From Ascarosepion bandense (lineage: Eukaryota; Mollusca; Cephalopoda; Sepiida; Sepiidae), in assembly GCA_037127315.1 (NCBI GenBank), contig JBBBDQ010001122.1:6294501-6358500 (forward strand): a stretch of 64,000 nt of DNA, in the 5' to 3' direction. Positions 31,750 to 43,038 of this stretch are shown here, piece by piece. Position 1 is the stretch's first letter, and every line of letters begins with the position of its first letter. The position numbers and the translations under genes are program-made. The notes under the pieces were generated by a model, which searched no databases, had not been told where the DNA came from, and saw nothing but the letters and a program-made list of their open reading frames with translations.

Positions 31750-32105
31750 TGATGACTGAAATGTCATGAATATGACAGTAAAGATGAAGATAACAGTCCG
31801 AACAATGTCAATAGTGTAAATAGCTACAATACCTCATCTCAGAAATATAGACAGATTTTTTATCGTATTTAATATTTTTATTTCTATGATCAATCATATC
31901 AACTGATTTTGTATCACTCCAATCAACAGATTACCAGCCCTGTCAGCTGAGCTTATTTGAATTTGAGCAAAATTTGATCAGACATTTTTTCACATTTAAT
32001 ACTTGTGCTATTATCAACCCATTCACAAGTCCTTTTGTTTGATCTACCTTTAATATGACAAAAAATTTGATCAAAATATGAGCATTTAATATTTGTTTGT
32101 GCTTT
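31750..32105. other. Unassigned intron sequence
   Basis: AT-rich with no defined repeat. 'TTTGATCA(G/A)...ATTTTT' words recur weakly near 31975 and 32055. Confidence 0.35.
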
Positions 32106-32700
32106 GAACACATCACTCAATAAGTCCTGGGCCTGATGCATAGATGGCGCCACTAATAAAAAATCCATATGATTTTTATGAAGTACTAACCTTCAAATGA
32201 TACATGACAAAATTTGGGCTCAATTGGATTATTAGTTTAAAAATGGCAGTCATTTAAGTGAAGCTACTCTTGCAAATCTTCAAAACAATAGAAAAATCTG
32301 AATTTTGTGTGTTAATAAGGTATTACTTTCTGATCGGAAAAATACTGTTCAAACAAAGCAATAGCTTGATAATTGTCGTTCAGACTCTGCCTTGTTAGTA
32401 ACAACAGTTAAGAGGTGGTGTGCTGACTTTAATTGCGGTCGTACAGACACAAATGTTGCGGAATACTCAGGTTTCTTAAAATCGGCAGTTGTCTTGGAAA
32501 ACACCAAAGAATTCACAAACTTGTTTTGACCGATCATAAATTGAAGTTGCATGAGATAGCAGAGGAGTTGTAAATATCAGAAGGCATTATATTCATCTTT
32601 TGGCATGAACATTTGTCAACAAGAAAGCTGTGTTGAAAGTGGCTGCCATGTTTGCTCACAGTCTATCAAAAACAACATTGTATCGACAATTCAGATCCTC
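32106..32700 (+). pseudogene. mariner-like transposase N-terminal relic
   Basis: The left end has 'CAATAAGTCCTGGGCCTGAT' and 'CATAGATGGCGCC', mariner-like. The translation in pieces gives 'TVKRWCADFNCGRTDTN', 'EYSGFLKSAVVLENTKEF' and 'LKLHEIAEEL', matching the helix-turn-helix part of mariner transposases ('WFADFKRGRTDTND'). Stops and frame changes are frequent. The catalytic domain is missing. Confidence 0.75.
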
Positions 32701-33070
32701 TGATTTTGATAAGATTTGGTCTTTAGCACTTTTCCCTCTGTGTTTTCTTTTTCATTTAGCTTTTTAAGGACACCTACAGAAATCAGAGCAGACAAATCAC
32801 ACTGTTTTGCTAGTATTGACGTTAGTATTAACCCTTTCATTTTGCCTTGAAATTCACCTCTCTTGTGTTCCAACAGCTTGAGAGTTGAACATCTTCACCC
32901 ATAAGAAACCATTTTGTTGCACATGTTGTGTAGCAAGGAGATCTGTTATATAGAAAAGATTTCCCATCTTTATAGACTGGTAGAAGATTAGATTGTAGAA
33001 AACTAATATAGTTTTCACTGTTTAGGTTTCCATCAACTTATACCAATTTTCCTCTGCCATCACTTTTGGA

Positions 33071-33520
33071 GTCCTGGGTATGACGGTAAACTGCATCCGG
33101 CAGCAAGGCCTCTGATTAGGAGGTTGTGAGGAGCATGGAACCACCTGTTAATTTGCTGTTCCCAGGTCCACCCTGACCTGGAGTGGTAGAACCTTTTAGG
33201 ATCCCAGCTATGGGCAAAACACTATGAAAGTATAAAAATAGACTTTTATAGAAATATATACATCATATATATCATATATAAAACAGCAAACATCAGTGGA
33301 GTGTTCCAAAAAGTAAAACCTCACCAAATTATACAATATTTAAAAGAGATGAAACTGTTCAAATTCTCCAAACAAAACAAACAAAAACAGTAAACAAACA
33401 AATAGCTACCAAACCAACTATATAACAGAAATATATTACAGAACCAAACAAAACAATATATGTATACAATACAACACTGGCATTAAATGACCTTGCAGTG
33501 GTTGATATGCTGTAAAGCCC
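33071..33520 (+). repeat. Dispersed repeat C, plus strand, second copy
   Basis: 'GTCCTGGGTATGACGGTAAA', 'GGTTGTGAGGAGCATGGAAC', 'CCTGGAGTGGTAGAACCTTT' and the end 'GGCATTAAATGACCTTGCAG'. The middle is A-rich and differs from the 18040 copy. Confidence 0.75.
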
Positions 33521-33542
33521 AAGCAATCAATCAATCAAACCA

Positions 33543-33990
33543 TCACTTTTGATGCAGCCCCATACAATTGTGTCCACCTCCAAATTTTACTGTCTTTGTT
33601 ATGTACCTTGCATTGCTTCTTCCTCCCACTGGTGTTGTTTCTTTTGCATTAGAATGAAACTCTATTTTGAATTCATCACTAAAAATTACTTTTTGCCACT
33701 GCCTAGCATTCCATTTTGACCACTTCAATCTTCTGTTCAGACTTTTTTTGGTTAATGTTTTTTTTGTTGTTGTTGTTGCTGTTATACCCCCCACCCCATT
33801 TAATTTGTTTTTTTATAGTACTGTATTGACTGAAAATTCACTGTTAAAACTGCAATCACTTCACACTTGTCTGGCTGTTAATTTTGGGATTTCCTATTGA
33901 GATTCTCACAATCTTCCAACCCTCTTTTCTAAATTTTATGATTTTCCAGTTTTCTTTCTATTTAAAACACTTTTGTGGTTTGGATGGTTT
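33543..33990 (-). pseudogene. Tc1-like transposase fragment (first catalytic Asp region)
   Basis: Minus-strand 'RLKWSKWNARQWQKVIFSDE' and 'VKFGGGHNCMGLHQK' match the Tc1 'W..V.WSDE...GG..V' region. Upstream pieces resemble the DNA-binding part ('NPKLTARQV'). Broken by stops. Fused to repeat C at its 3' side. It is a different segment of the protein from that kept in 31177-31748. Confidence 0.7.
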
Positions 33991-34401
33991 GAATTATGTT
34001 TCTAGAAATTCCTAGCTGCTGCCTGGTTATTTTTCATTTAGTTATCGTCCCCCTTCAAATTCACAACCTTGTTTCAACAGAAATTTTACTCATGATTTTA
34101 GTGAGGGGAAAAAAAACCAAACATATGTTCACCTACAATGACTTACCAAGTCACCTTTCATACATCATTATCATGACTTCATCATTTCAGATCTTTATTG
34201 GCCTAATAGTTTTACATGGCCTTTCTTTTTCAGCTTCAAGCTGCTTAAAGTGCTTTGTATTCTGTTACACAGCACCTATAAAAACAATAATTTATTTTCA
34301 ATCCTTAAAGTCTACAGACACTACCAATAAAAAGTATACTGCTAAACAAACTTCTTTATAAAATAAAAGTGTATAATCATTTGGCACAGATCTTTTGCAT
34401 A

Positions 34402-34438
<37 letters not shown>

Positions 34439-34961
34439 GCATGCGTTTGTGTATGTAGTGGTTGGGGTACTGTCAGCAACATTTGCATTTTTCAACTTCC
34501 AGTGGGTAGTTGTGGCGCCATGTGGATAAAGGGAGACTACTCTAGTTTTGTCTCATTTTTTAATTTATACAGGCATCAGATATTGAGTGTGAAATTATGT
34601 TTTTTCTTTAACCTTAGAATTTTTTAGATATTCCGTAAAACTTTATTTGGAAATTTAGGCATATCTCAAAATGCCACATGCGTTAAATGATAAGAAGTAA
34701 CTAAAGAAATGTCTATAATTTGTTCGTATTACGGAAAGGAGGCTAACATTGGAGGCTTGAGATGTAGTGCTTGTGAAGGCTGTGAGTGGTCATCAAAAAA
34801 TTGTTTATGTTAAATATGTATCTAATAGACCATAAAAAATGTTTGATATTTAAGGTTGTCATGAAAGAATTTGATTTAGCAACTGAACTTGAAATGATTG
34901 TATTTGATAAATGAAAGTTGCCTAGAAACAATGCATCTCAGAACATAAAACTTGTTTACAG
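33991..34961. other. Intron before exon 6
   Basis: No element recognised apart from a (TA)n tract at 34404-34436. T-rich near 33900-34250. Confidence 0.4.
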
Positions 34962-35114
34962 ATCAGAAAGAAGTCTACACTTGTGGAAATGGAGAAAATG
35001 GTCAACTCGGTCATGGAACATCCAAACAACAGCTTTCAATCCCAGAGAAATTAAATCTTTCTTTTAAAGTGACTGCCATTTGCTGTGGGGAAAACCACAC
35101 GGCCCTCCTCTCAG
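34962..35114 (+). CDS. RPGR: RPGR-like exon 6: RCC1 repeat 5
   Basis: Acceptor 'ttgtttacag', donor 'GTAAAA', 153 bases, phase 1 to 1. It encodes 'EVYTCGNGENGQLGHGT' and then 'VTAICCGENHTALLS'. The blade keeps the 'GQLG' turn and the 'CGENHTAL' inner strand also seen in the corresponding vertebrate RPGR region. No unusual residues or breaks are visible. Confidence 0.94.
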
Positions 35115-36049
35115 GTAAAAGTTAAATTATTTCTCTCTTCTTTTACTTTCTTAGTAAATTATATTTATCATTGATATTTGTGACATAGTTGTCAGTGCTA
35201 GAGTTATGTTTAATAAATGAAAGCCATTAATTCATGATATTCCTTGTCAAGCGGTTTGCTCATTTTTAGATCCCATAAATCCACACATTTTTCTATGTTT
35301 TAATATAAAGTATTGTTACACTAAATGGTTTATATTTTCACCTATGGTGCTTTGGTTTCACAAATCCTCAAATTCTCAGTCATTTGTGAGTTTATGACTA
35401 GATTTTTCCCAAATATCTTTATGTGATGAAATCTGGTGGGGTTAATAAAAAAAACAAGAGTCAACCTGTTGACAAAACATATGAATTAATGGCTTTCTTT
35501 TATTGGCCATAATGCTAGAATAGACAACTGATTGTATTTGATAATCAATGATTGCCTTGAAAAGATTATATTTGGCATTTACATTTCAACAAATATATTG
35601 TTTTAGACTCTATAATTGTATTTATTGTCCTCTCTCTTCAACAATGTTGTCTCAGTTTCCCTCTCTTCACCCTTTGCATCTTAGCGGCTTTCATTGCCTT
35701 GCTTGGGGTTAAATGATAAAAAAAAATGACCTATCCATTTATTCAAATTAATTAAAAAGAGAGAAGTAACTCTTGAAATTCCTAATCCTAGAAAAGCATT
35801 ACATCTTATTTTTGTTTGAATTACCAAGATGATAAATTATCAGTAAACTCTTATTGTTGTCCTCATCTTGGTTGTGATAGTCACACTGTTTCAACCATTG
35901 GATTTTTTGGCCTCCTTCTGTATTTGGTAATATTTTCAGAATTTCAAACTAAACTCGTTATTCAATCTATGAAGCGTAAACTGTTCTCATTCTGGTGTCG
36001 ATACTAAGGGAGATAACTAGGGAATAATTAAGGGAGATAACTAAGATTA
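35115..36049. other. Intron after exon 6 with a LINE 3'-end remnant
   Basis: 35680-35731 'TTGCATCTTAGCGGCTTTC', 'ATTGCCTTGCTTGGGGTTAAA' and a run of A resemble the CR1-like 3' terminus seen at 17940 and 42975. Elsewhere nothing recognised. Confidence 0.5.
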
Positions 36050-36162
36050 TGTCCTTTTTTTACCATATTTTCATATTTTTTACCATATTTTCATATTTTT
36101 TTTACCATATTTTCATATTTTTTTTACCATATTTTCATATTTTTTTTACCATATTTTCATTT
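36050..36162. repeat. 21-23-bp tandem repeat, 5 units
   Basis: 'TTTTACCATATTTTCATATT' repeated with T-run length variation. Confidence 0.92.
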
Positions 36163-36458
36163 TCGACTTGAGTTTGAGTATAATGCGACCTTGTGTTTCT
36201 GAAGCTCAAAACAGGGAATAAATTACATCCTTGAGTATGACACGACCCCTGTAATACAGATATTCGTATGTAATTTTTGTTTTTAATGTATTTCCCTAAA
36301 ATTATTTTTTTACAATAAAGGATAAATAAAGGATAAAGAAATGAAGGATAGAGAAATGAACCTGATTGCATATTTCTTTTTCTGCTTTCTGTTCCAACAC
36401 TTATTTTCGAATTTTGGGGGAAAATTACTAACTGTACATAACCGGTAATACTTTTTAA

Positions 36459-36590
36459 AGGAAGAAAGAGGAATGAACGGAAAAAAGAAGGAAAAGGAAA
36501 ATGAATGGAGAAGAAAGAAAGAAAAATCAACAAAGAAAGGAAGGAAAAAGAAGGAAAGGAAGAAAAGAAAGAAAGAAAAAAGAAATGTAA
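36459..36590. repeat. Polypurine tract, about 130 bp
   Basis: The plus strand is almost entirely A and G ('GGAAGAAAGAGG', 'AAGGAAGGAAAAAGAAGG'), with few pyrimidines. It creates spurious T/F/S-rich minus-strand frames. Such tracts can adopt triplex DNA in vitro (general knowledge). Confidence 0.85.
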
Positions 36591-36792
36591 AAATAAATAA
36601 ATTTAACTGAAAATATTTAAGAGTTAATATTTCCTTTTTTATCTTTAAAATATGTTCTTTTGAAAAATAAAATGTTTTATATGGCATAGACATTTTATTA
36701 CAAGTAGAAAAAAAATTATTAATGGAAATTGCTATAATTTTAAACAAAAAAATGATTTTAGCATTGTTTTCTTTTTTCACTTCCAATTGCAG

Positions 36793-36917
36793 ATGATGGT
36801 TACCTGTATACATGTGGAGATGGACGACATGGCAAGCTTGGCCAAGGAAAAGACAGTTATTCTAATCAATTCCAGCCGTCTCGGCTTCACAGATTCGATC
36901 CATTCATTGTTGACAAG
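36793..36917 (+). CDS. RPGR: RPGR-like exon 7: first part of RCC1 repeat 6
   Basis: Acceptor 'ccaattgcag', donor 'GTCAGT', 125 bases. It enters in phase 1 and leaves in phase 0. It encodes 'YLYTCGDGRHGKLGQGK', then a polar connector ending 'FDPFIVDK'. The 'FGDGRHGKLG' motif is characteristic of the last RPGR blade. The inner strand of this blade is supplied by exon 8. Confidence 0.94.
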
Positions 36918-37109
36918 GTCAGTAGTAAAATTTCCCATGAACAAGTATCATTATTTTTATTCTTTCTTTTGCTGTTGAATTTATTTCATGACATTTAGTT
37001 TCTCAGTCATTTTGATAGGTTTTGTTTTAGCTTTGAATTCTTATTCAGTTTGAATAGCTTTTCCTCTGATAGCATTACTTGTAGTTTAGTTTGGAGGAAA
37101 TATCATATG

Positions 37110-37560
37110 ATAAGTAGTGCGTTATATATTTTCATTTGGAAATGAGTTATTTCCACAACCTAGGTTTCAATCTTTTGGTATCTTCAGGCAATTTATGATA
37201 AATGGTTTTCCGTTTTTCAAATGTACATAAAGGGATTTTTTTACGATAATGCGACTAGCATTCTTAAACAACTGAAAATTTTCAAAATTAGGGAGGAATT
37301 ACTTAAGGATCTTAGAACACTTTCAGCCATGTTTGTATGAACCTAATATATATTTATAGGTGTGATTACATCTGGACATAACTTTTGATCTTTCATTCAG
37401 TAATTTTTTTTTGTTCTGGAAACAACATAATGCCTAACTTTTTCTTCCAATCTACAGACATTACCACTGTTGTATGGTTTGGCTTTTTTTACTATAATCC
37501 ATGTTATATCAGGGTATTTTCCATTTTTCAGTTTTCATTTACAAAGTGGCTATCATGATG
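37110..37560 (-). pseudogene. Penelope-like 3' end, minus strand, second copy
   Basis: Parallel to 640-1000: 'GTTCTGGAAACAACATAATG', 'CTTTTTCTTCCAATCTACAG' and the tail 'CTTCAGGCAATTTATGATAA'. It carries a degenerate CTGAAGA...GAAAC pair on the minus strand (37164-37185), with helices that do not pair well. Confidence 0.6.
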
Positions 37561-37569
37561 TCCTCATTA

Positions 37570-38120
37570 TCTATCTATCTATCTATCATGATAAACCTAA
37601 GGATTCTTGTTAATGTTGAAGCCTGTGAAACTATTGATTGAGATCGATCAGGCAGGAGAAGGTTGATTTGGAATTGCTGTAACAATTTTGGGCAGAAGAA
37701 AACTGAACATTCTAACAAAAAGTGCACCATTAGGAAGCAAGAAATAGAATCCATCTCAGAGCTATTAAAACACCAACACCCTTGCAGTAATTGTGGAAAG
37801 GTCACTCTCCCAGTGGCTGGTTAAGCCAGTTACATGAAATCACACCAGAGTGGAGGTCAGGTGCAAACTCCTGTGAATGTAACTCTACCAGAAAGACCTG
37901 CAAGTTACTTGTACATGTTTTGTGACAAGGTTTGTAAGTCTGTTGTGGGACTTGTATACAGGCACAGCCAAGTTTTCAACGTAGGTAACGCAGACAAACT
38001 TTGTTTGCTATGGGTGTAAGAGAGGTTGTAAAAGTGAAGCTGGCCTTAAGAATCACTTCTGGGCCCGTAGCAGACCATTAGCTCAGCTATAGATGGTGGA
38101 AATAATAAAATTCTGAATGA
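37570..38120 (+). pseudogene. LINE-like zinc-finger relic
   Basis: Plus-strand pieces 'HPCSNCGKVTLP', 'MFCDKVCKSVVGLVYRHS' and 'GCKSEAGLKNHF' repeat a C-x2/4-C...H pattern 'CxKVCKSxxGLxxH'. I recall such fingers near the ends of invertebrate LINE proteins, so this is a broken LINE fragment by inference. A C2H2 host gene remnant is an alternative. Confidence 0.4.
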
Positions 38121-38632
38121 AAAAAAAAACACAAAAATGCTACCAAGTGAAGAGATGGTCGTCTTTTTCAAAGAAGTGACAATCATCATGTATATATGAA
38201 TTTGCAGTGACTCTGTTCATGTTATATAACTGATATACAATTATGTTTGCTTTATAACTCTAGTAATAGTAATTAACATTTTATAAAATAACTATATATA
38301 ATCATGATTTTCAAAATTCACACATTCTAGTTATAAGTAGGGATATAGGCATACTCAATGAATAGCTTTCACAAAAATCCATCTACAAGTCGTCTACAGC
38401 ATTAATTGTGGCGAGCAATTAGCCTAAAACTACTAGATTTTTTCAGTAATATAACATATTTGGAAAGAAAATTTACCCCAAAAAGGTCGGATTTTAAAAA
38501 ATTTCTTGTTGGGAAAGGACACAGGCAATTTTGAGAGATAAAAAAATAAAACAGCAAAAATAATGATGTTGATAATATTTATTGTATATTAGTCGGAGTT
38601 TTGAAAAAACAGAAACATGATAAGAAAAGATT
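38121..38632. other. Unassigned intron sequence
   Basis: AT-rich. 'GTGGCGAGCAATTAGCC' at 38409 is not repeated. Nothing recognised. Confidence 0.35.
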
Positions 38633-38895
38633 GAAATTGCATCCATATCATGTTGAAATTGCTTGTACGATCAGCAGAGTTAAGCAAAGTTGACCTTGGT
38701 CAGTATCTAGATGGGCGACTGCTTGGGAATACCAAGTGATGTAAGCTTGAGTGCAGGGATGGTGCAATGTATAATGGCTTGGAATTGGAAATCCAGTCAA
38801 ATTTGTTATATTCACTTATGTGCAAATACCACAGGAAAAGTATGAATCCATCTCTTCTTGCCCCACAGATTAGTAGGACTTGTATCAATAAATAA
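38633..38895 (+). mobile_element. 5S-headed SINE, type A body, degraded
   Basis: 'CATATCATGTTGAAATTGCT', 'CAGAGTTAAGCAAAGTTGAC', 'GTCAGTATCTAGATGGGCGA' and 'CTTGGGAATACCAAGTGATG' follow 5S rRNA. A shortened type A body ('GGTGCAATGTATAATGGCTTGG') follows. It is older than the 9955 copy by the number of changes. Confidence 0.75.
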
Positions 38896-39336
38896 TGTTT
38901 AAGAAAAAAAATTTTACAATCTAAAAATATTTTTTGGCTTTAAATAACCTGAAAAATGCAAATCAATCCATTGATGGATTCAAAAATACAATATTTTTCC
39001 AGCAGTATGGGCTTGTTAGGAGATTTTTTTCTTCTTCCCAGCCAGTTATAAAATACATTTTTTTTTTTCATTTCTTGCTTCATAATGGTTACACATTTTG
39101 TTAGAATGTTCAGCTACAATAATTAAATTTAAACTTGTACATGTAATGTTACAGTGCAAAGAAGTGATGGGTTTTTATTTATCAATCTGACAGAATTTTA
39201 AACGTTATGTTTTGTGGATACACATCTTTATTAAACATATATTTATTTATTTTTGTCTGCCAGGTTGAAGATTCAAGGAATCTTTTTAAATTTTTTTTTT
39301 TTTTGTGGATTCCCATATTTGAGTAAATGTTTTGTT

Positions 39337-39699
39337 TTATTTGGTTATTTGTCGATTGTTGTTGAGCCCTTAGCTGTCAGTGAAGTTGTGAACAAATTTT
39401 TAACACTCTATGTCTTCGTCAGATTAATGACTGAATTTCTCGAGTGAGAGTCTGTCCTTTTTGCCAGTTAGCTACAATGCGTTTTTTTCATTTCACATTG
39501 CGTCTTCTCTTTATAAAGAAGATTTATTTTATAAAGATGTAATGCGAAATGAAGAAGATGCATAGTAGCTAAACAGCAAAAAGGGGTGAACTATCGCTCG
39601 AGAACTTCAGTCATTAACCTGATGAGGGCGTAGAGCGCCAAAAATTTGTTCACAACTGACAGCTGAGGGCTCAACAACAATCGACAAATAACCAAATAA
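39337..39699. repeat. Foldback element, about 170-bp arms
   Basis: The left arm (39337-39520) with 'GGTTATTTGTCGATTGTTGT', 'CTGTCAGTGAAGTTGTGAAC' and 'TTAGCTACAATGCG' is mirrored by the right arm (39527-39699) with 'TAGTAGCTAAACAGCAAAAA', 'GTTCACAACTGACAGCTGAG' and 'ACAACAATCGACAAATAACC'. The loop is very short. In a pre-mRNA it would give a long imperfect duplex. No coding signal. Confidence 0.88.
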
Positions 39700-39959
39700 T
39701 TCAACAATGCTGCTCAAAAGGAATATGAATACATTGAATGTTCTGTTTATTTATTAATGTTACTAAAATATTTGTGAACATGCTTTTAGTGGTCTATAAT
39801 TAGAAGATAACCTTGTGTAATGTGATGCAGAATACAAGAAATTCTCTTATTTCTTTAGGGTGTATCAAGTGCATTAACATAGCAGATAAAATCTGGGTTA
39901 GAAATTAGTTACAGTCAACTATAAACTTTACTTAACTTCTTAGAAAGGAATCAAAATCT

Positions 39960-40710
39960 TCTTTTATGGGCCGTGTCCCTTCGAGACATATGCGTTCATG
40001 GCTCTCCACATCTTCCTGTCCTTTGTTGCTCTTAATATATTCCTGTTATTTCTTCAAAACCTTGCTCTGCCATCCATTTGTTTAAGCTTATCAAATATGT
40101 CACGCATTGTTTTCCCCTGTCTATCCGCCCTGTGAGTATCAGATTCTACAAGCCCTTCTTCCTCATTACATGTCCCAGAAACTTCAGCTGTCTCTCCTTG
40201 ATTTCAAGTAAAAGTTTCCTTTTTGTTTCTGTTCTCTCCAAAACCTTGTCATTGCTTACATGTTTGGTCCATGGTATCCTCAGCATCCTTCTGTGGAACC
40301 ACATTTTTGTTGCTTTGAGTTTTCCTTCATTCTTGAGGTGATTGTCCAGCATTTGCTGCCATATTGGAGGACAGACATCATATAACAGTTGAGTACTCTT
40401 TTTGTTTCTAACAAAATTTTCCTGTCTCACAATACTCTACTCAGCTTTTGGAATGCGTCCTTGACCCATGCCAATTCTCTTTCGAACCGCAGTGTTACAC
40501 TTTTCATTCTCTGCTAGAACACTGACCAGGTGTTTAAATTTCTGTACCTGCTTAATTTTTGTATCTTTGACCTGTAATTGGAATTTTGGGCTCCTTTTTT
40601 TGCTAATGACCATGCATTTGGTTTTTGTGTAGTTTATGTTTAGTCCTTTCTTCAAGTAAGAAAACATAATGCTAATGTTGAGTGCCTCATTTTTCCTTGT
40701 TCTACAGATG
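39960..40710 (-). pseudogene. RTE-like LINE, reverse-transcriptase C-terminus and 3' end, minus strand
   Basis: Minus-strand 'KKGLNINYTKTKCMVISKK', 'LQVKDTKIKQVQKFKHL', 'MWFHRRMLRIPWTKHVSND' and 'KERQLKFLGHVMRKKGL' are the post-palm blocks of RTE-like LINEs. The end is near 'CCGTGTCCCTTCGAGACATA'. Several frame changes. Same family as 11530-12500, 43365-43650 and 62360-63120. It stops about 60 bases before exon 8. Confidence 0.82.
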
Positions 40711-40768
40711 TGTGTAAAAAGGCTAAAAAGTGCTGGTTTGATTGACTGGGTATTGTTCCTTCTTGCAG

Positions 40769-40942
40769 GTTGCTTGTGGAGGTTGTCACATGATGGTGCT
40801 GGCACATCACAGGTGCATTCAAAATGGGGACAGTCCTGAGGGCATGCCCAAACTGAGCACTGAAGGAAACCAAATTCTGCTTGACAATACGGTAGATCTT
40901 TCAGGTACATTGTCAGCAAGGGACCGCCGCCGACAGACAACA
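40769..40942 (+). CDS. RPGR: RPGR-like exon 8: end of propeller and start of linker
   Basis: Acceptor 'ccttcttgcag', donor 'GTAAGG', 174 bases, phase 0 to 0 (58 codons). It opens with 'VACGGCHMMVLAHHR', the last propeller strand, nearly the same as in vertebrate RPGR. It then gives a polar linker and 'GTLSARDRRRQTT', the counterpart of the 'TLSAR(M)RRR' linker motif that distinguishes RPGR from other RCC1 proteins. A minus-strand RTE-like LINE fragment ends only about 60 bases before the acceptor. Confidence 0.95.
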
Positions 40943-41159
40943 GTAAGGTTTAGCTTGAATTTTTTTACTCTCCTCTCCCAAGAAGATGAAGTAGGGTCAT
41001 GGTTGTCTAATTGTATGACAAGTGAATAATTGAACTACAGTTGAAAATCAAGTGCTAATAAAGTTTTTAACTGAATTTTTTTTCATTAGTGGCCCAAGGA
41101 AGCTTGGCTTATTTTAAAATGTATCCCTAGAATTTGCAAGCAGTGACAATAAAAATTTA

Positions 41160-41640
41160 CAGTGCACAGAACTTTTCAATATACAAGATGGAATCAAAAA
41201 GTTCCTCGACTAGTTATGTTTTAAAAAAGAAACTAATATATTTACCAAAGTTTTAACATAATCTCTTTTAAAATAGTCACCTTTCACAGCAATACACACC
41301 AATCCCGGCATTCCTGCCACTTTAGGAATCTGGCCTGGTAGTCGTTTTCTGTAAGCAAGTCAAGGACCTTCAGTGATTCACTCTAGATTTTGGCAATAGT
41401 TTTAAAATGGTGACATTTGAGCTGTATTTTCAGCTTAGAAAAGAGATGGAAGTCTACAGCTGGTAAATCTGACGAAGAGGGCAGGTGCGGAAGTGATACA
41501 ATGTTTTTGGCTAGAAACTCACAATTGAGGAGAGCTTGGTGACAAAGTCCACTATGGCTCTGAAGAATCCAAATATTTGTGTTTTACAGATCTGCTTGCT
41601 TTTGCCAAACCTCCTCTCTCAAACTCCTCAAAACATTTTT
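41160..41640 (-). pseudogene. mariner-like transposase C-terminal relic
   Basis: Minus-strand pieces 'LPAVDFHLFSKLKIQLKCHH' and 'ENDYQARFLKWQECRD' match the last catalytic Asp block of mariner ('PADFFLFPKLK'). The terminal-repeat-like words 'GGAATCAAAAAGTTCCTCGA' are at 41189. Truncated and broken by stops. Confidence 0.7.
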
Positions 41641-41644
41641 TTTT

Positions 41645-42665
41645 GATAATCATGTAGGCCCCAAGCAAGGCATTTTACTGCCACTGTTGTGTAGGGGGTT
41701 ACATAGGAAGAATGTTATGAGAAAGAGTGACAGGTTACAGAGGGTGTCAGGAAGAGAGTATGAGAAGGAAGAGAATACTGATGAGTGGGGTGGACGGAGA
41801 AAAAAGCATGAGAGATAGGATGTAAGTTAGTGAGACAGGAGATGACTATTGACTTTACATTTGAATTCTTGAAAATTGTAGCTGTCAGGAAAGCAAGTAT
41901 GCGGAAGGGAATTCCACAGGCGAGAAGTGTGAGGAAAGAAGCTGCTGGAGTAGAATTTGCATTTACAATTTATTGGTTTCACAGTAAAAGGTGGGACCTG
42001 GTTGCTAATCTTGTGCCTCATCTAAATTTATGTATGGGGGGTACCAGTGAGCTAAGTTCATCAGAGCAGAAGCTGTGAAAGTATTTGTAGAAGAGACGCA
42101 GGGAAATCACACTGCATCGGTGAGAAAGCAACTGTATCCTAGCTGCCAAGTCGGGATCAATCACATTACAGATTCTCCATTGAATTTTGTCAAGGGCACC
42201 TAGGTGGATAGCAGGAACACTCGACCAGATATGGCAGCAGTATTCAATGCACGAGTGGATGGTAGATTTATATATGTGCAGGATTGTTTCAGGCAGAAAA
42301 AACTTCCTGGCCCTACACAGAGAACTGACTTTCTTAGCAGCGGATTTAACTATGGATTCTATATAGTCATTCCACTTGAGGTCTGTTGTGCGAGTTAAGC
42401 TGAGGAGGCGCAGTGTTTTGCTTTCAGGGAGACTAGCCTGATCCATGCTAATGGTGGGGTAGGAGCCATTATCTGTGATGGTTAATAGATAGCAGCTTCA
42501 TTTTGGAAGCATTAAAATCATGAGCCATTTCTTACCCCAGTCTGCCACAGATTGGAGGTTCTTTTCAAGCTCAGCAGCAAGGTTTGTCAGCCTCAGCAGA
42601 TTTTTGATCGATGCAAGAGTAAACTGTAGTGTCGTCAGCGTATATGCCTACTTGGGATCTTATTA
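41645..42665 (-). pseudogene. CR1/Jockey-like LINE, RT palm to 3' end, minus strand
   Basis: From 42665 downward: 'IYADDTTVYSC' (catalytic YADD), then 'LRLLSLTRTTDLKWNDYIES', 'YKSTIHSCIEYCCHIWSS', 'KIQWRICNVIDPDLAARIQ' and 'LFYKYFHSFCSDELSSLVPP'. 'FYSSSFFPHTSRLWNSLPHT' follows after a frame shift, then a 3' UTR ending in 'CCTTGCTTGGGGCCTACATGA' (minus) and an A run. These are classic CR1/Jockey C-terminal blocks. It is 5' truncated. Confidence 0.85.
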
Positions 42666-42689
42666 CACATGGACAGTGGAACAAGAACA

Positions 42690-43038
42690 GTTTTTTTTCT
42701 TACTCTTACCACCTGTGGAACTCCCTTCCGTATCCTTGCTTCCCTGTCGGCTACAACCTCCAGGAATTTAAATGCAATGTCAATTTCCATCTCTTATCCA
42801 CTTGACTCCAGTCCTTTCTACATCACCCCATGTATCTTGTTCTTTTCCTTTCTCTCTACCTTCACAACTGTCTTCACACCCATGTTCCCATCCTTCTCTT
42901 GCCCTTTCTCTGACACCCCCTGTAACTGGTTCGTCTTTCTCTTCACTCTTCTCCGGTCTAAACTTTTACTCTTTTATGTAGCCCTCTGTGCATCAGTAGT
43001 GGTTCTGCCTTGCTTGAGGTGAAACGATTAAAAAAAAC
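42690..43038 (+). pseudogene. CR1/Jockey-like LINE 3' end, plus strand
   Basis: 'CCTGTGGAACTCCCTTCCG' and the following codons give 'LWNSLPYPCF' and 'NLQEFKCNVNFHLLST'-type residues, then a C/T-rich 3' UTR with 'AGCCCTCTGTGCATCAGTAG' and 'CCTTGCTTGAGGTGAAACGA' plus an A run. With the preceding entry it forms a head-to-head pair. Confidence 0.75.

Noticed and set aside
36135..36813. Minus-strand ORFs of 132 and 167 codons rich in Phe and Ser
   Set aside because: They follow the polypurine tract; low complexity, and they overlap RPGR exon 7.
37164..37200. Fourth hammerhead motif (minus strand CTGAAGA...GAAAC)
   Set aside because: Helix II does not pair and helix I only through several G-U pairs; probably a decayed copy.
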